Shown: positions 50,447 through 59,990 of the stretch, piece after piece | How the letters are laid out: each line of letters starts with the position of its first letter | How positions within the stretch are numbered: position 1 is the first letter of the stretch | DNA from: Phaeoceros laevis | Lineage: Eukaryota; Anthocerotophyta; Anthocerotopsida; Notothyladales | DNA length: 64,000 nt | Reading direction: 5' to 3' | Assembly (NCBI GenBank): GCA_049999765.1 | Contig: JBNGIQ010009039.1 | Coordinates: 1-64,000, forward strand | Program-made: the position numbers and the translations under genes | The notes under the pieces: generated by a model | Database searches by the model: none | Told to the model about the DNA's origin: nothing | Seen by the model: the letters and a program-made list of their open reading frames with translations, nothing else

Positions 50447-51550
50447 ATGGCTGCTACAGCGGTCTCCAACAATCTAGCTCCCAGCCATAGCTTTTCCAAC
50501 ACATTTGCTCCACGGAAATCTGGAATCGGTGCCGTAAACTACCCCTCAGGGAATCGCACGGGTTTTGCCATTCTGCCCCTACAGGTGGCCAGTGGTACAT
50601 CGTTGCATCCCGGAGTTCAATGTGGTTTGAAGGTGGTCCGGAGACAGCGTTTGCAAGGAGCTGGGACGAGGTCTGTGAGAAATCATTGGAGAATTCTGAC
50701 TTCCACGCAGGATGAGGCAGCGTCTACGAATGTTGAGGAGGTCAGGGACGAGCACGACAACCAAGGACGGAACAAGGAAGCCTGGACTCAAGCAGTGGAC
50801 AAGCTAGCCGAGGAAGTGCAGAAGCTGAAGGGAGCACTCTACGAGGACTCCGGAGACAAAGCTCTTCTGCTTCTGCGCGAGACAACCGAGCAGCTGAAAG
50901 AGCAGGTGGAAAGAGCCAGAGCTTCTTTGGCTATCGAACAGTCTGCCAACAAAGCACTAGCGAGCTGGCGGGAGACAACGGACAATTTGCTGGCACAAGC
51001 AGAGAGAGCCAAAGCTGCGCTAGCAGTTTCAGCACAGGAGGCAGCTGACAACAGTAAGGCGAATTTGACCTTGATTGCAGAGACTGCGCCTGATCCAATC
51101 CGAGGCATTGCTGAATCAGCTTTGGATGCTCATTTTGTGGATCCTGGTAAGGAGTTGAGCGGGTCCAAGATCCATGACTTCTGCCTCGGTATTCCGTATG
51201 GAGGTTTTCTTACCGCAGGTGGCGTTTTCTGGTTTGTTGCTTCGGGCAGCGTGTCTGCCCTTCGATTTGGCCTGTTCCTTGGGGGCCTAGTTTTGTTTCT
51301 CAGCATTTCAAGTTTGAAGGTTTGGAGGCAGGGCAAGTCCTGTTTGCCATACATCCAAGCCCAAGCGATCATCACTCTAATCATCTTGGTGAGAGAGATT
51401 CGACGATTCTCGAGCACCAGAGTTATATTTCCAACGGCCGGAGTTGTTGTGGCTAGTGCTGCCATGCTGGGATTCTATGCTTATGTTTATCTAGCAGGCG
51501 GCAATCCACCACCGAAGATATCAGTGAAGGATGAAGCTACTGCCGCATAG
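50447..51550 (+). CDS. Plastid FAX-type (Tmemb_14) membrane protein, FAX3-like
   Basis: A single-exon gene of 367 residues. The family (FATTY ACID EXPORT, Tmemb_14/TMEM14) moves fatty acids across plastid envelope membranes in plants. The first 70 or so residues are Ser/Arg-rich and acid-poor, as in a chloroplast transit peptide. Residues about 90-215 form a long charged, Ala-rich coiled coil with an internal repeat (LLRETTEQLKEQVERARASL and SWRETTDNLLAQAERAKAAL). The membrane domain starts at KIHDFCLGIPYGGFLTAGG and has four hydrophobic helices, with SALRFGLFLGGLVLFLSIS and the REIRRF motif, ending in a short polar tail. The coiled coil plus Tmemb_14 order fits FAX2/FAX3-type members better than FAX1. 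The frame begins at a TTG; the first ATG is at 50447. Confidence 0.88.
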   Translation: MAATAVSNNLAPSHSFSNTFAPRKSGIGAVNYPSGNRTGFAILPLQVASGTSLHPGVQCGLKVVRRQRLQGAGTRSVRNHWRILTSTQDEAASTNVEEVRDEHDNQGRNKEAWTQAVDKLAEEVQKLKGALYEDSGDKALLLLRETTEQLKEQVERARASLAIEQSANKALASWRETTDNLLAQAERAKAALAVSAQEAADNSKANLTLIAETAPDPIRGIAESALDAHFVDPGKELSGSKIHDFCLGIPYGGFLTAGGVFWFVASGSVSALRFGLFLGGLVLFLSISSLKVWRQGKSCLPYIQAQAIITLIILVREIRRFSSTRVIFPTAGVVVASAAMLGFYAYVYLAGGNPPPKISVKDEATAA

Positions 51551-52145
51551 ATCATGGTACGACCCAGAGAGCACTGCTTAAATGTTTTGTAGGTCTTTAG
51601 CACAATGCGGATTCCAATTGAAGTTTTGCCCCGAGCAGAGTTGCTTTGAAAGCAGACATGGTTGGTTTTTTCATGTTGTACTCTATGGTGGCAATTATGT
51701 GGGCCATGCAACTTAAAAGTCTTCCTAGTCATCCTAGCAGTTAGATCACATGTCCGACAATCCAAAAGGCATATTGTTGAAGTGTAAGATTTCTAACTAC
51801 ATACCTGAATACCAGTGTTTGTCCACCTATCATATACAACACAGTCTAGGTTTTACGACTCCATGATAGTAACTGCTACACAAGCTCTACAGAAGGTGTG
51901 TTTCTGTGCCCACATCCTGGCAAGAATGCTACTAGCTATTTGGACTGCATCTTTCGGCCATCTCGTCTTCATCGCTACTTGGCAGGTGTGGCCAGCTGTC
52001 CTAGTGACCAGTAGGCAAGTCTGGGCAGCTGGAACTGTACAAGTGCTCTGAAGTAACTCCACCATCCATGCTCAAGTTTCATCACCCCAGCCGCCCGTCA
52101 TGGTCTTGCGTTCAACTCGAGATTCGGCTTAAAAAGGCATCAGAA
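51551..52145. other. convergent intergenic region
   Basis: Lies between the 3' ends of the FAX-type gene (+) and the AWPM-19 gene (-), so it holds both 3' untranslated regions. No further gene recognised. Confidence 0.5.
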
Positions 52146-53013
52146 TTAGACAGTATGTCGTTCCTGTCCCTTCTGTTGTGGCTCCACCATCCCTGCCCCT
52201 GGTGTATCGTCTCTGAGACGAGGTCCAAATTTGTCCCCGAACATTGAGGAATGTACGAGAAGCACTTGGATCAGCTTCAGTCCCGCCAATATGATGACGA
52301 AGGCTTCCAGCACCCTCTGGAACAGTGTTTGGAAACGAAGGTTAGAGTAAGGTATTCATTTCTTTGTGTAAGCGTAAGATGAAGAGACCAGTCGTTAGGA
52401 ACTTGAGTTTACGTACCAGCCTAATCGGTCTTCGTGACATGCTGATTTCCTTGGATGCGAGCCTGCAGAGAATTCAACATGAGACCAAGCCCATCACTCG
52501 GGATCCAAACTGCACAGACGATCTTCCACCACAATCTTAACTTCCTCCCCAGTACTAGTGGAAATATTGACATACCCGAGAGCAAGAAACGCCAGCATGA
52601 GATCAATCAAGTTGGTAGCTTGGGCTGTAGCCATGCTCTCCCTCCTCCACACTCGAAAGTGATGAAGAGCGGCAAATATGGCCGCCCCACCCACCACACC
52701 AGAGATCAACGTGATAAGGGTGAAAAGTGGGGTGGTGTTATTGCCTGCTGACATACATCCAGGTGATGACCGCCCGCTGGAACAGTTCAAAATGCTCGCA
52801 ATTATTCAAACGAAGCAAAAATGACAGGATGAATGTGAAGATCCTACCTCCGAGAGCTCTGATACCGTTAGGATTGCCCAGAGGTCCCTGATTCCTAGAT
52901 AGATCAATCAGTACATTCATAACCCAGCCTGCTAGGCCCAGCGTCACGAGCGTCGAGAGAAGGTTGAGAAGCACGATTGCTCCCAGCATCCCCCTCCCAG
53001 GACCCATCCCCAT
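52146..53013 (-). CDS. AWPM-19-like plasma membrane protein
   Basis: Four exons on the minus strand: 53013-52866, 52744-52576, 52462-52417, 52316-52146, giving 177 residues, the usual size for the family. Four membrane helices are visible: AIVLLNLLSTLVTLGLAGWV, LFTLITLISGVVGGAAIFAA, ATNLIDLMLAFLALGLASKE and VLEAFVIILAGLKLIQVLLV. The conserved loop HHFRVWRRES and the motif ASKEI are as in AWPM-19/PM19 proteins. These are plasma-membrane proteins induced by ABA, cold and drying in several plants. The very short third exon (46 bp) was found by family fit; without it the frame would run into a premature stop. The tail after the last helix is hydrophilic. Role in this organism is family-based. Confidence 0.9.
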
Positions 53014-54498
53014 GACTGCAACCTTGTTGATTGCTGCGACTTCAGAAGTCCTGTCTTCAAACCGAATCAGAAGGTCACGCTCTCAAACTGCTCACCGACT
53101 TTAAAAGATAGGCACGCCAACTTTGACAACGAGGTGCTGATGGTCGGAAGATTTAGGAGCTTGTACTCTCTCAGCGCTCGAGCAAGGCATCACCACTTGG
53201 CAGGACTACAACTAGCACTACTGGCATGCATCGATCACAGCACTCTGCCTTGTCACGGGTTCACACCACTCTGCCTTGTCACGGGTACACCTGGCTTTCA
53301 GCTGGCCTGCGGTGCCCGCTCCGGCCGCTCACTTGCAAGTCCGTTTCTTGTTTCGCGACGAATTGGGACAATACCATAAAACGGTGATACCCCGTTGTCG
53401 GCAGTTTCTCGGAAAATACAACTGATGGACATTGATTAATCAAACACATTCAGCGACTCTTCTGACAGACTCATCGTGTTACTTCTCATTTATTTCTCAA
53501 TCGTGACGATGCTGAACGTACAAGAAATATCCTACAGGACCTGGAGATGCTTGTCAGTTATGCAGAACAGCATCTCCAAGCATCTTCACTCCAGCACCTT
53601 CCAATGGAATGCTGATGGAACACCAGAAGCACAAACAACTAGAGCACTAGTACTACGGTCACGGAGGAGGTCCATGTCCAGCACGAATCCTAGGTCGTCA
53701 CCCCAACGAGTCTTCCCATTAAGAGCCTTGGGCTGGAGGGAAAACAGGACACACTTTGTGGGTGCTTTGGTCCTCGGGGTGCTGCAAACATCGAATGAAG
53801 TCAGCACTTGAGCAGGTTAGCTTGGCAATCTGCACAGCTCATTCTCCCAACTAATTGACGTTCTCGTCCATGGTCCTAGCATACAACAAATGCTTGCCAC
53901 TACTGCATGGCCAAGGAGACAACAATGAAGGTTCAACCAAGGGCCCGACTCCTTGCGTTCCAAGCAAACACCATGTTTTTAGACCGTATATTACTTACAC
54001 AACCATCAACTGGATGGTGGTTTCCCTTAGAACCAGATACTATGGACAACGAGATGTGAAGAACCAGCTCCCAGAAAATATCATCTGGGGATTATTCATG
54101 TAACGGACACGGTGATGGAGTACATACCACAGTAGGGGTTTCACAATTCACCCGTCAATTTTCGCTGGTGTGGACCCTTCGCAGCTATGTCAAGGTCTTT
54201 TGCATCCTGCAATCTGCAAGAGATGATGGGAGAAATCCGTCCGCCTTCCTACTAAAGCTCTCAAAACCGAATTGCCAGCGACTGTTACGCCGAGTGTCAA
54301 AACATCCAATGGGCCAGAACTCTACTCCATCCCCAAAGAGTGTCGTAGTAGCCATGTGGTAAGAACTAACTAGATCTACACTCAGAAAACAATCCGTCCC
54401 TTGTGCCGTAAATACCTCTAGACTAGGACCCTCAAAGACGGTCAATAAGTTCGTACTCCAAACCCTCAGAAAAATCCAATTTGCAGGTAGATCAGCTC
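53014..54498. other. intergenic, no gene recognised
   Basis: The promoter and leader of the AWPM-19 gene, then about 1.2 kb without a recognisable frame. A short direct repeat, CACCACTCTGCCTTGTCACGG/GCACTCTGCCTTGTCACGG type, occurs around 53,230-53,285. The right end holds the TIM23 3' untranslated region. Confidence 0.4.
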
Positions 54499-55077
54499 TT
54501 AGATGGCAAGGTATCTCTTAGAGAACTGCTTCCCCGCAACAAGGCCAGCGGCAGTCATGCCCCCCAACACCCCAGCAATGGCGGCAGTCCTGGGCCCAGA
54601 AGCTGCCTTGTAAAGAGCACCTGTCCCAAGACCTGCTGCTACGCTGTTGAGGACGTCATCCGTCCCCCTTGTGTGAGCGGTCAGACTCTCCATCCCTGCG
54701 TAGAAGAGGCCAAGGATGCCTAGGGTGTTGCCAAACGTCCTTCCCTTGTGACCACAAGAATTGAGCAGCCGATTCACCCGCAGCTTGGTTGTGTCACCTT
54801 CCTCCTTTCTCAAACCCTCACCCAGCCCCTTGGCTCCCCCCAACACAGCGCCGGACAGGTACCCGCACCCGGTGTAATACGTCAAATTCTCGCTCCAACT
54901 CCTTCGTTGTGACACGGCCTCCTCCGTGAACAGAAGCTCCGGGGTGGAGGGAAGCCGGAAGATGGTTTCCAGCGACCTGGTGTCTATCGGGCCGTGCAGA
55001 TCGGCGTAGGGATTGTATAGCCTGATGCCGCTGCCATCGCTCCCCCCAAACCCATCAGCTCGATTGTCATCCTGCAT
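54499..55077 (-). CDS. TIM23: Mitochondrial inner membrane translocase subunit TIM23
   Basis: Channel-forming subunit of the TIM23 complex, which imports presequence proteins across the mitochondrial inner membrane. It is a single exon of 192 residues. The N-terminal soluble part contains RLYNPYADLHGPIDTRS and LPSTPELLFTEEAV, followed by the strongly conserved SQRRSWSENLTYYTGCGYLS. Four Gly-rich helices of the Tim17/22/23 fold follow, including CGHKGRTFGNTLGILGLFYA and NSVAAGLGTGALYKAASGPR, and the protein ends in AGLVAGKQFSKRYLAI. Plant TIM23 genes are commonly intronless, in line with this one. The ATG at 55077 gives the plant-type N-terminus. Confidence 0.95.
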   Translation of the reverse strand: MQDDNRADGFGGSDGSGIRLYNPYADLHGPIDTRSLETIFRLPSTPELLFTEEAVSQRRSWSENLTYYTGCGYLSGAVLGGAKGLGEGLRKEEGDTTKLRVNRLLNSCGHKGRTFGNTLGILGLFYAGMESLTAHTRGTDDVLNSVAAGLGTGALYKAASGPRTAAIAGVLGGMTAAGLVAGKQFSKRYLAI

Positions 55078-55433
55078 CCTGTTCCCTCAAATTGCAAAAC
55101 CTCCTCCGACGTGACCAGATCTCCCCCGCAGTTCAGCAGAATTCCAACTCTTCTTCCGGCTCAAAATTGCGGAATTTGCGGTATCTTCAACAACCGCGCA
55201 TTTCACCGCCTGATCTTCTCGTCTTCAGCTGCCGCAAATTGGGCTCCCCGGGTGTGTACGGATCTCAGGAGGCCGAGCGTTCTTTGCCGCAACCGACAGA
55301 GGTTGGCAGGTGCCTTGAGGCGTTCCTCTGCGAACCCTCGCCGTAATCGCGGGTAACCCTAGTCCCCGCTGGTTATCTTACTTGCATTGTCTAGCACTTC
55401 CGGGTGATTAGGGCTCTGGTAGGTCAAGTCCAT
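55078..55433. other. TIM23 / snoRNA divergent intergenic region
   Basis: Upstream of TIM23 (minus) and of the snoRNA cluster (plus). TTAGGG cores are present near 55,408 and 55,434. No coding sequence recognised. Confidence 0.4.
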
Positions 55434-55458
55434 TTTAGGGCTTCAGTATATTTATATG
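55434..55458 (+). promoter_or_regulatory. telo-box-like TTTAGGG plus TATA box for the snoRNA cluster
   Basis: TTTAGGG (55,434-55,440) is followed at once by TATATTTATATG (55,447-55,458). Plant snoRNA and ribosomal protein promoters often pair a telo-box (AAACCCTA or its complement) with a TATA element. This pair lies about 170 bp before the first U14 copy, on the same strand. Promoter function is inferred. Confidence 0.45.
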
Positions 55459-55627
55459 CACGTTCCTCTTCGCTTCAGCGCACCGCTGTTGTTTCTAGAC
55501 TCCCTCACAGCAGGCAGCACTGCGTAGCCCCGCACGGTCCCGGCGGCTTTCATCGAGGGCTGTCTCCTGGTTCGGGGTTGCTGTTGTGCTTTTGCTTCTG
55601 TTTGGCGTGGTCTGGGTTATGCAAGTT

Positions 55628-55746
55628 GCCCGGGATGATACAGGTTAAGGCTTGTTTCTCAAACATTCGCAGTGGCCGCCTGAGAGTTTTCGCCCAGCCA
55701 GGCTTGAGAACTGATGCTGCCTCAACCTTCCTTGGATATCTGAGGC
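55628..55746 (+). ncRNA. Box C/D snoRNA U14 (SNORD14), copy 1
   Basis: About 119 nt. A box C-like GGGATGATA follows the 5' stem (GCC), and box D CTGA precedes the 3' stem (GGC). The U14 domain A sequence ACATTCGCAGT is at 55,663-55,673 and is complementary to the 5' part of 18S rRNA (ACUGCGAAUG). Upstream of box D lies CCTTCCTTGGAT, complementary to the 18S AUCCAAGGAAGG segment. By the five-nucleotide rule it points to the first C of that AUCC, equivalent to human 18S Cm462, a U14 target. An internal CTGA (D') follows the domain A region. Identification rests on both guide regions and both boxes. Complementarity was judged from rRNA sequence recalled, not searched. Confidence 0.9.
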
Positions 55747-55830
55747 GTTAGCGTCTGATTTTACTTGTTTAGGGTTTTTTTCTGGCAAGCTTGATCTGCT
55801 TTTCCTGGTGGTGGGTTACTTCCTGCTGAC

Positions 55831-55952
55831 TGCCTGTGATGATACGGGTTAAGGCTTGTTTCTCAAAACATTCGCAGTGGCCGCCTGAGAGTTCTCGCCC
55901 TGCCAGGCTTGAGGACTGGTGCTGTCCTACCCTTCCTTGGATATCTGAGGCA
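55831..55952 (+). ncRNA. Box C/D snoRNA U14 (SNORD14), copy 2
   Basis: About 122 nt and the most canonical copy. TGCC stem, perfect box C (GTGATGA), ACATTCGCAGT domain A, internal CTGA (D'), 18S guide CCTTCCTTGGAT, box D CTGA and a GGCA closing stem. It starts about 85 bp after copy 1. Tandem copies separated by short spacers are the usual arrangement of plant snoRNAs made from one polycistronic precursor. Confidence 0.93.
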
Positions 55953-56017
55953 AACAAACTGTTGTTTTAGGTTTGAAGTCTTGGGTTTTGCTCCTCCGCT
56001 GGGTAGATGGATCTCCT

Positions 56018-56136
56018 GCCTGGGATGATAAGGTTAAGGCTTGTTTCTCAAACATTCGCAGTGGCCGCCCAAGAGTTCTCGCCTTGCCGGGCTTGAGGAC
56101 TACTGCTGCTGTAAACCTTCCTTGGATATCTGAGGC
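56018..56136 (+). ncRNA. Box C/D snoRNA U14 (SNORD14), copy 3
   Basis: About 119 nt. GCC stem, box C-like GGGATGATA, the same ACATTCGCAGT and CCTTCCTTGGAT guide regions unchanged, box D CTGA and GGC stem. The internal D' CTGA of the other copies is altered here (GCCCAAGAG instead of GCCTGAGAG). The guide elements are conserved while linkers differ, as expected for functional copies. Confidence 0.9.
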
Positions 56137-56502
56137 TATCACTCTGGACTAGTTCTTTTCTGCTACACTGGTTGGGTCTTTCTGCATTTGTGTCCTGAAC
56201 TTTCGTGCTCGTCAGTTGCTCGCATACATCTTGCCAAGGATGACGAAATAGCGGATTTCTGTGAAACCCTAAGGGTTCAAGATCGCGTTGTTACACACAC
56301 TGAGGCTTCTACGCGTCTTAGCACTCTTGTCCTGTCAGTTATTGTACGTACTGGCTCTATCATGTTTGAAATAGCTCGAAGTGTCCTCCACATTTCCGGA
56401 TGATGAACATCAGTTCTTGATCAGCCGTGAAATTATAAACACGTACACTCTAATTTTTTCCTGACGGAAATGTGGATGGAGATGAAAGTCGCTTGAGTGA
56501 CA
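56137..56502. other. 3' flank of the snoRNA cluster, nothing recognised
   Basis: Probably the tail of the snoRNA precursor transcript. No fourth U14 copy and no other box C/D unit was seen here. Confidence 0.4.
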
Positions 56503-56718
56503 CAATCAGAAAACGGGGTGACGGTAACCCAAAAAAATTGGCATCTTAAAAACTCATGTCTACAAATTCTGGCTGCTCATATGCAGGAGAGTAGCGACTG
56601 TGTGGCCAGACAATCAGAAAACGGGGTGACGGTAACCCAAAAAAATTGGCACCTAAAAAACTCGTGTCTACAAATTCTGGCTGCTCATATGCAGGAAGGT
56701 AGCAACTGTGGGGGCGGA
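56503..56718. repeat. two tandem 108-bp units
   Basis: Units start at 56,503 and 56,611 with CAATCAGAAAACGGGGTGAC and differ at only a few positions. Each contains a small hairpin (GGGT...ACCC) and the phrase TCTGGCTGCTCATATGCAGG. No box C/D signature and no coding sequence. Function unknown. Confidence 0.9.
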
Positions 56719-56906
56719 CAGAGAACTGAGCAATTGTGCTGAATCTACTCTTCAACAACCTACTATACATGGGAAGTTATTAACATCGAAAGCAATCTAC
56801 AAACGAGAACTGGCCGACAAACTCTCTGAGCAGAATCGGTAGACTACAAAATATAATTGGCCTACAGATCTGTCGAGTTCGAAGTAAAAAAACCGGCACA
56901 GAAAAC

Positions 56907-57674
56907 TTAATCACCAAAATCACCCCCAAAGTCACCACCGCCATAGTCACAATCGTTGTCCAAAGCTTCTCCCAATAGCAGTCCACCAAGCAAACCAGCG
57001 CCCAGACCCATTCCCAACCCTCCATGCCTTTTCGGAGGCATTTGCTGCATTCCGTACCGCCCTGGAGGAGCAGCGTAGTAGTTCGGTGCATATCCTCCAT
57101 ACTGAGGGTACTGCTGAGGGTACACCCCTTGCTGGTATGCTTGGCCTGCCGGAGGGTACACCCCTTGCTGGTATGCTTGGCCTGCCGGAGGGTACCCAAC
57201 AGGGTACGCCATAGCGGGCTGATTCTTGCCCGCCTTCAACTGCTGCTGGGGCATGGCGGTGTGAGGCACCTCCCGCTTCTCTCCCACGGTGACCACGAAG
57301 TTGAGAACGCCTTGCGGCCGGCCGGAAGGCCGCCGTACCTGGTAGGACATCCGCTGCGGCTCCTTGAGATTCTTGGCCAGCTCTTGGATAGGGATTCTCA
57401 CAGTCCCTACCATCTTCTTCCCCAGCGCGCCGTGGTGGACGATGTCGATGGTGAGAAACGTGTTAGGGTCCCGGAGGTGATGCTCCGCCACCGTGAGGTG
57501 AAGCCTGTCGTTCCACTTGGGGTTGCGCCCGCCCTCATCGCAAGCTTTGGTGGTCACCTTGTAGTTGGGGTACACCCAGGCCTCAGCGTAGGGGCTCATC
57601 TTGCCGGACCATTTCACCTGCTTCAGGTCCTCAGCAGACTCGATAGTGAGCTCGATAGGTCGCTCCTCCATCAT
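56907..57674 (-). CDS. SRC2-like C2-domain protein (shorter paralogue)
   Basis: A single exon of 255 residues. An N-terminal C2 domain fills about residues 1-135: RPIELTIESAEDLKQVKW, SPYAEAWVYP, GGRNPKWNDRLHLTV, a TVRIPIQEL strand and SYQVRRPSGRPQGVLNFVV. Plant SRC2-type C2 proteins bind membranes and help stress or cold responses, often near the vacuole or plasma membrane. The middle is a Pro/Tyr/Gln/Gly-rich region with two exact copies of a PPAGQAYQQGVYP unit. The C-terminus is a short Gly-rich hydrophobic stretch (GLGMGLGAGLLGGLLLG) followed by an acidic Asp/Gly tail. The frame opens at a GTG; the first ATG is at 57674 with another directly after. It lies head-to-head with a longer paralogue 2.3 kb away. 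Confidence 0.88.
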   Translation of the reverse strand: MMEERPIELTIESAEDLKQVKWSGKMSPYAEAWVYPNYKVTTKACDEGGRNPKWNDRLHLTVAEHHLRDPNTFLTIDIVHHGALGKKMVGTVRIPIQELAKNLKEPQRMSYQVRRPSGRPQGVLNFVVTVGEKREVPHTAMPQQQLKAGKNQPAMAYPVGYPPAGQAYQQGVYPPAGQAYQQGVYPQQYPQYGGYAPNYYAAPPGRYGMQQMPPKRHGGLGMGLGAGLLGGLLLGEALDNDCDYGGGDFGGDFGD

Positions 57675-59990
57675 CTCCGACTGTGTTGATGCGCGCTCTC
57701 TGCAAAGTCTGGGAGCAGTGGCAGTCTCCGCTTTCTTCACAATGCAGTGTCGAATAAGGTTTCAAGCTTGGACTGGTTGAAGCGCGCTTCTCGTTGCTCC
57801 GAGCAGCTGACTGTTGCAACTACGATGGTTGAAATTGAAGCAGTGAGTGCGTTGGTTAATATAGCCAGCTCTGAACTGCCACCGCGTGAAGCCGCGGAGA
57901 TCTCCCCTGCCGAGAAATTAGAAATCGAGGCGTTAGGAGGCCTGCTGCGCAAGACAGATGTTCCCATCAACAACCGTCACGAAGCACCATAGTATTTCAC
58001 ACCGACAGTTTGCATCCCTTGGCAAAGACACCTGGACTGACGTGGAGCTTCCCTTTTTAAGTACGCGCTCGTTGGGAAGGAGGAAAGGTCTAATCAAGTT
58101 CCTTGTGACACAAAAATTCCGTGCCGGGTGGTGACCAGCAATTCCATGTGGTGGGGCCAGAAGAAACGATCTGGTATTATGAAAGGAAACGCGTTTTGCT
58201 TCTCCTCAAATTAGGGAGAAAAAGCACTTTATTTCTTGTGCGAAAACCATACTCTTGACAAAGTGAAGGGCATGTTGGGTAACCTAGAGACTTAAGCTTA
58301 AGGTAGGTACTCTCAAGACCTTTTTCACCGGAACGTAATTTTGTAAGCTGTGCAGGGTAATTGCGGCAGGCTCATCAGGCAGCATAGGGGCAGGAATCGT
58401 CCCTACATAGGATACTATAAACAGTAGGGTTTCCCCCTTTTGCTAGGTTTAGATGTAGGGAAACCGAAATGCGGCGGGAACAAGGAGTACCTCGAGGGTA
58501 GTCACAATAGCAGAAACACGGCTCTCATTTTGGTGTTGTTAGATCCTTGCTTAGAGGCTTGCCGTCCTTTGTACTGAGATCCTATTTTCCTTGAAGGCTG
58601 ATTGGAGGTTGTGGAGCCATTGTAGTGCTGATTAGAAGCTGTTGCCCTGGATAGTGTGCCAGCGTGAGATTCGCGGAGCCTTGCCACCACCTCTTCGTGA
58701 CAGTGCAACACGTCTGTCACAGGGTTCTGGACGTCCCATCTGCTCTCGAATTGGGGTTGTTGCTCTCTTCCACTACCGTTTGTGACATTGCTTCTTTCGC
58801 TTCTCGGAGGCTTTACTGATCTTCTCTGTCCTTTCTCGAAAAGACACTCAGTGCATTGTTAGAGTCTTCTAACTATTTAGGAGAAGGTGGAGTGTACTCA
58901 CCCCTTTCACACGGCACGTTTGTCGCTTGCTACCCTGGTCGGCTAACAAGCAGGAAACCAGCATATCGAGTTGAGGATTCTCACGATGGCGAACACTCTG
59001 GAGATGCTGCGGTTTGGCTGTGCAAGACCTCTAGATGTGCAAAACCAGACTGGTTAGTCACCAACTTGTAGCTGCTTAACATTGCGCCGTGATCTAGTTT
59101 GGAAAAAAGAAAAGTTGGAGGGCTGCGTCCCTCTTGTGTGTTGCTGTTATGGAAGGCAGGGACCAAGCAACGATAACGGAGGAGGGCAGTTTGTTCCCAT
59201 GCCAATGTTGGAAGGAAACGCATCAAAGATGATGACCCCGACGGACACATAGAACGGTATGTAGAATACTGGAACAATCGGATTGTTACTAATGGGGAGA
59301 AATTAGCAAAACGTTTTAGCTCGTCGCTAAGACTCGAGGCAGCTCACTGGTACCAAAACGAATTGCCTCATGATGACGCCTAAAAGCCCTAACTCCACGC
59401 GAAAACCCGGACCAGGGCCCGGCTGCTTTACACGGGTCCGGGTCGCTCATGGTGCGAAATGGCTCAGGTCTCTTATAATCTTATTATCGTGGAAGTCCTT
59501 CCAAAGTTTGACGAGCTCACCGCTCAAAACGATAGGTTGAAGCTGATAGGTCCTCGTCCCGCGACGCGGAGGTCGGTGGTAGCTCGACATAGCTGGTAGG
59601 GTCCCGGTGGGACAGAAGCTCACCTGTTTTGGGCCTAAGAGACGCCGATAAACGCGTCGAACCCTGGGACTTCAGGAGTTAACAAGTAGTGCCACGCTAC
59701 TCTTATTAGAGCTTAACCGGCTTTTCAGGTTTTATGGAGGATTCGTCGCAGGTGTTCACAACGAGTGGGGCCCACACGCTTATTTAGTACTGGGCCCAGA
59801 CATCGTACAACAATGTCGTGTCGCCTTCCTTTGTCGACCGACAGCAGGCGGTAGAAGCTGCTCCACCAAGGACATCGAAGGAGACTAGATTGCTGGTTGC
59901 AAGGTGCAAGATCTATCCTTCGCATTTCAGGCAGTGTCGAATTATTTATTTGCTTGCTAGTGTGGAGGCGAGGTAGCACGCGGACTGGTC
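57675..59990. other. divergent intergenic region between the two C2 genes
   Basis: 2.3 kb containing both promoters and leaders. Open frames inside are short. One 55-codon frame (57,825-57,992, plus; starts MVEIEAVSALVNIASSELPP) is peptide-like but unrecognised. No transposon ends seen. Confidence 0.4.

Noticed and set aside
52494-52576. Direct read-through of AWPM-19 exon 2 to a stop after VNISTSTGEE
   Set aside because: It would remove the fourth membrane helix. Two further exons in correct phase restore the complete family sequence.
57825-57992. 55-codon frame starting MVEIEAVSALVNIASSELPP between the two C2 genes
   Set aside because: Short, unrecognised and inside a probable promoter region. 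It could be real, but there is nothing beyond an open frame to support it.
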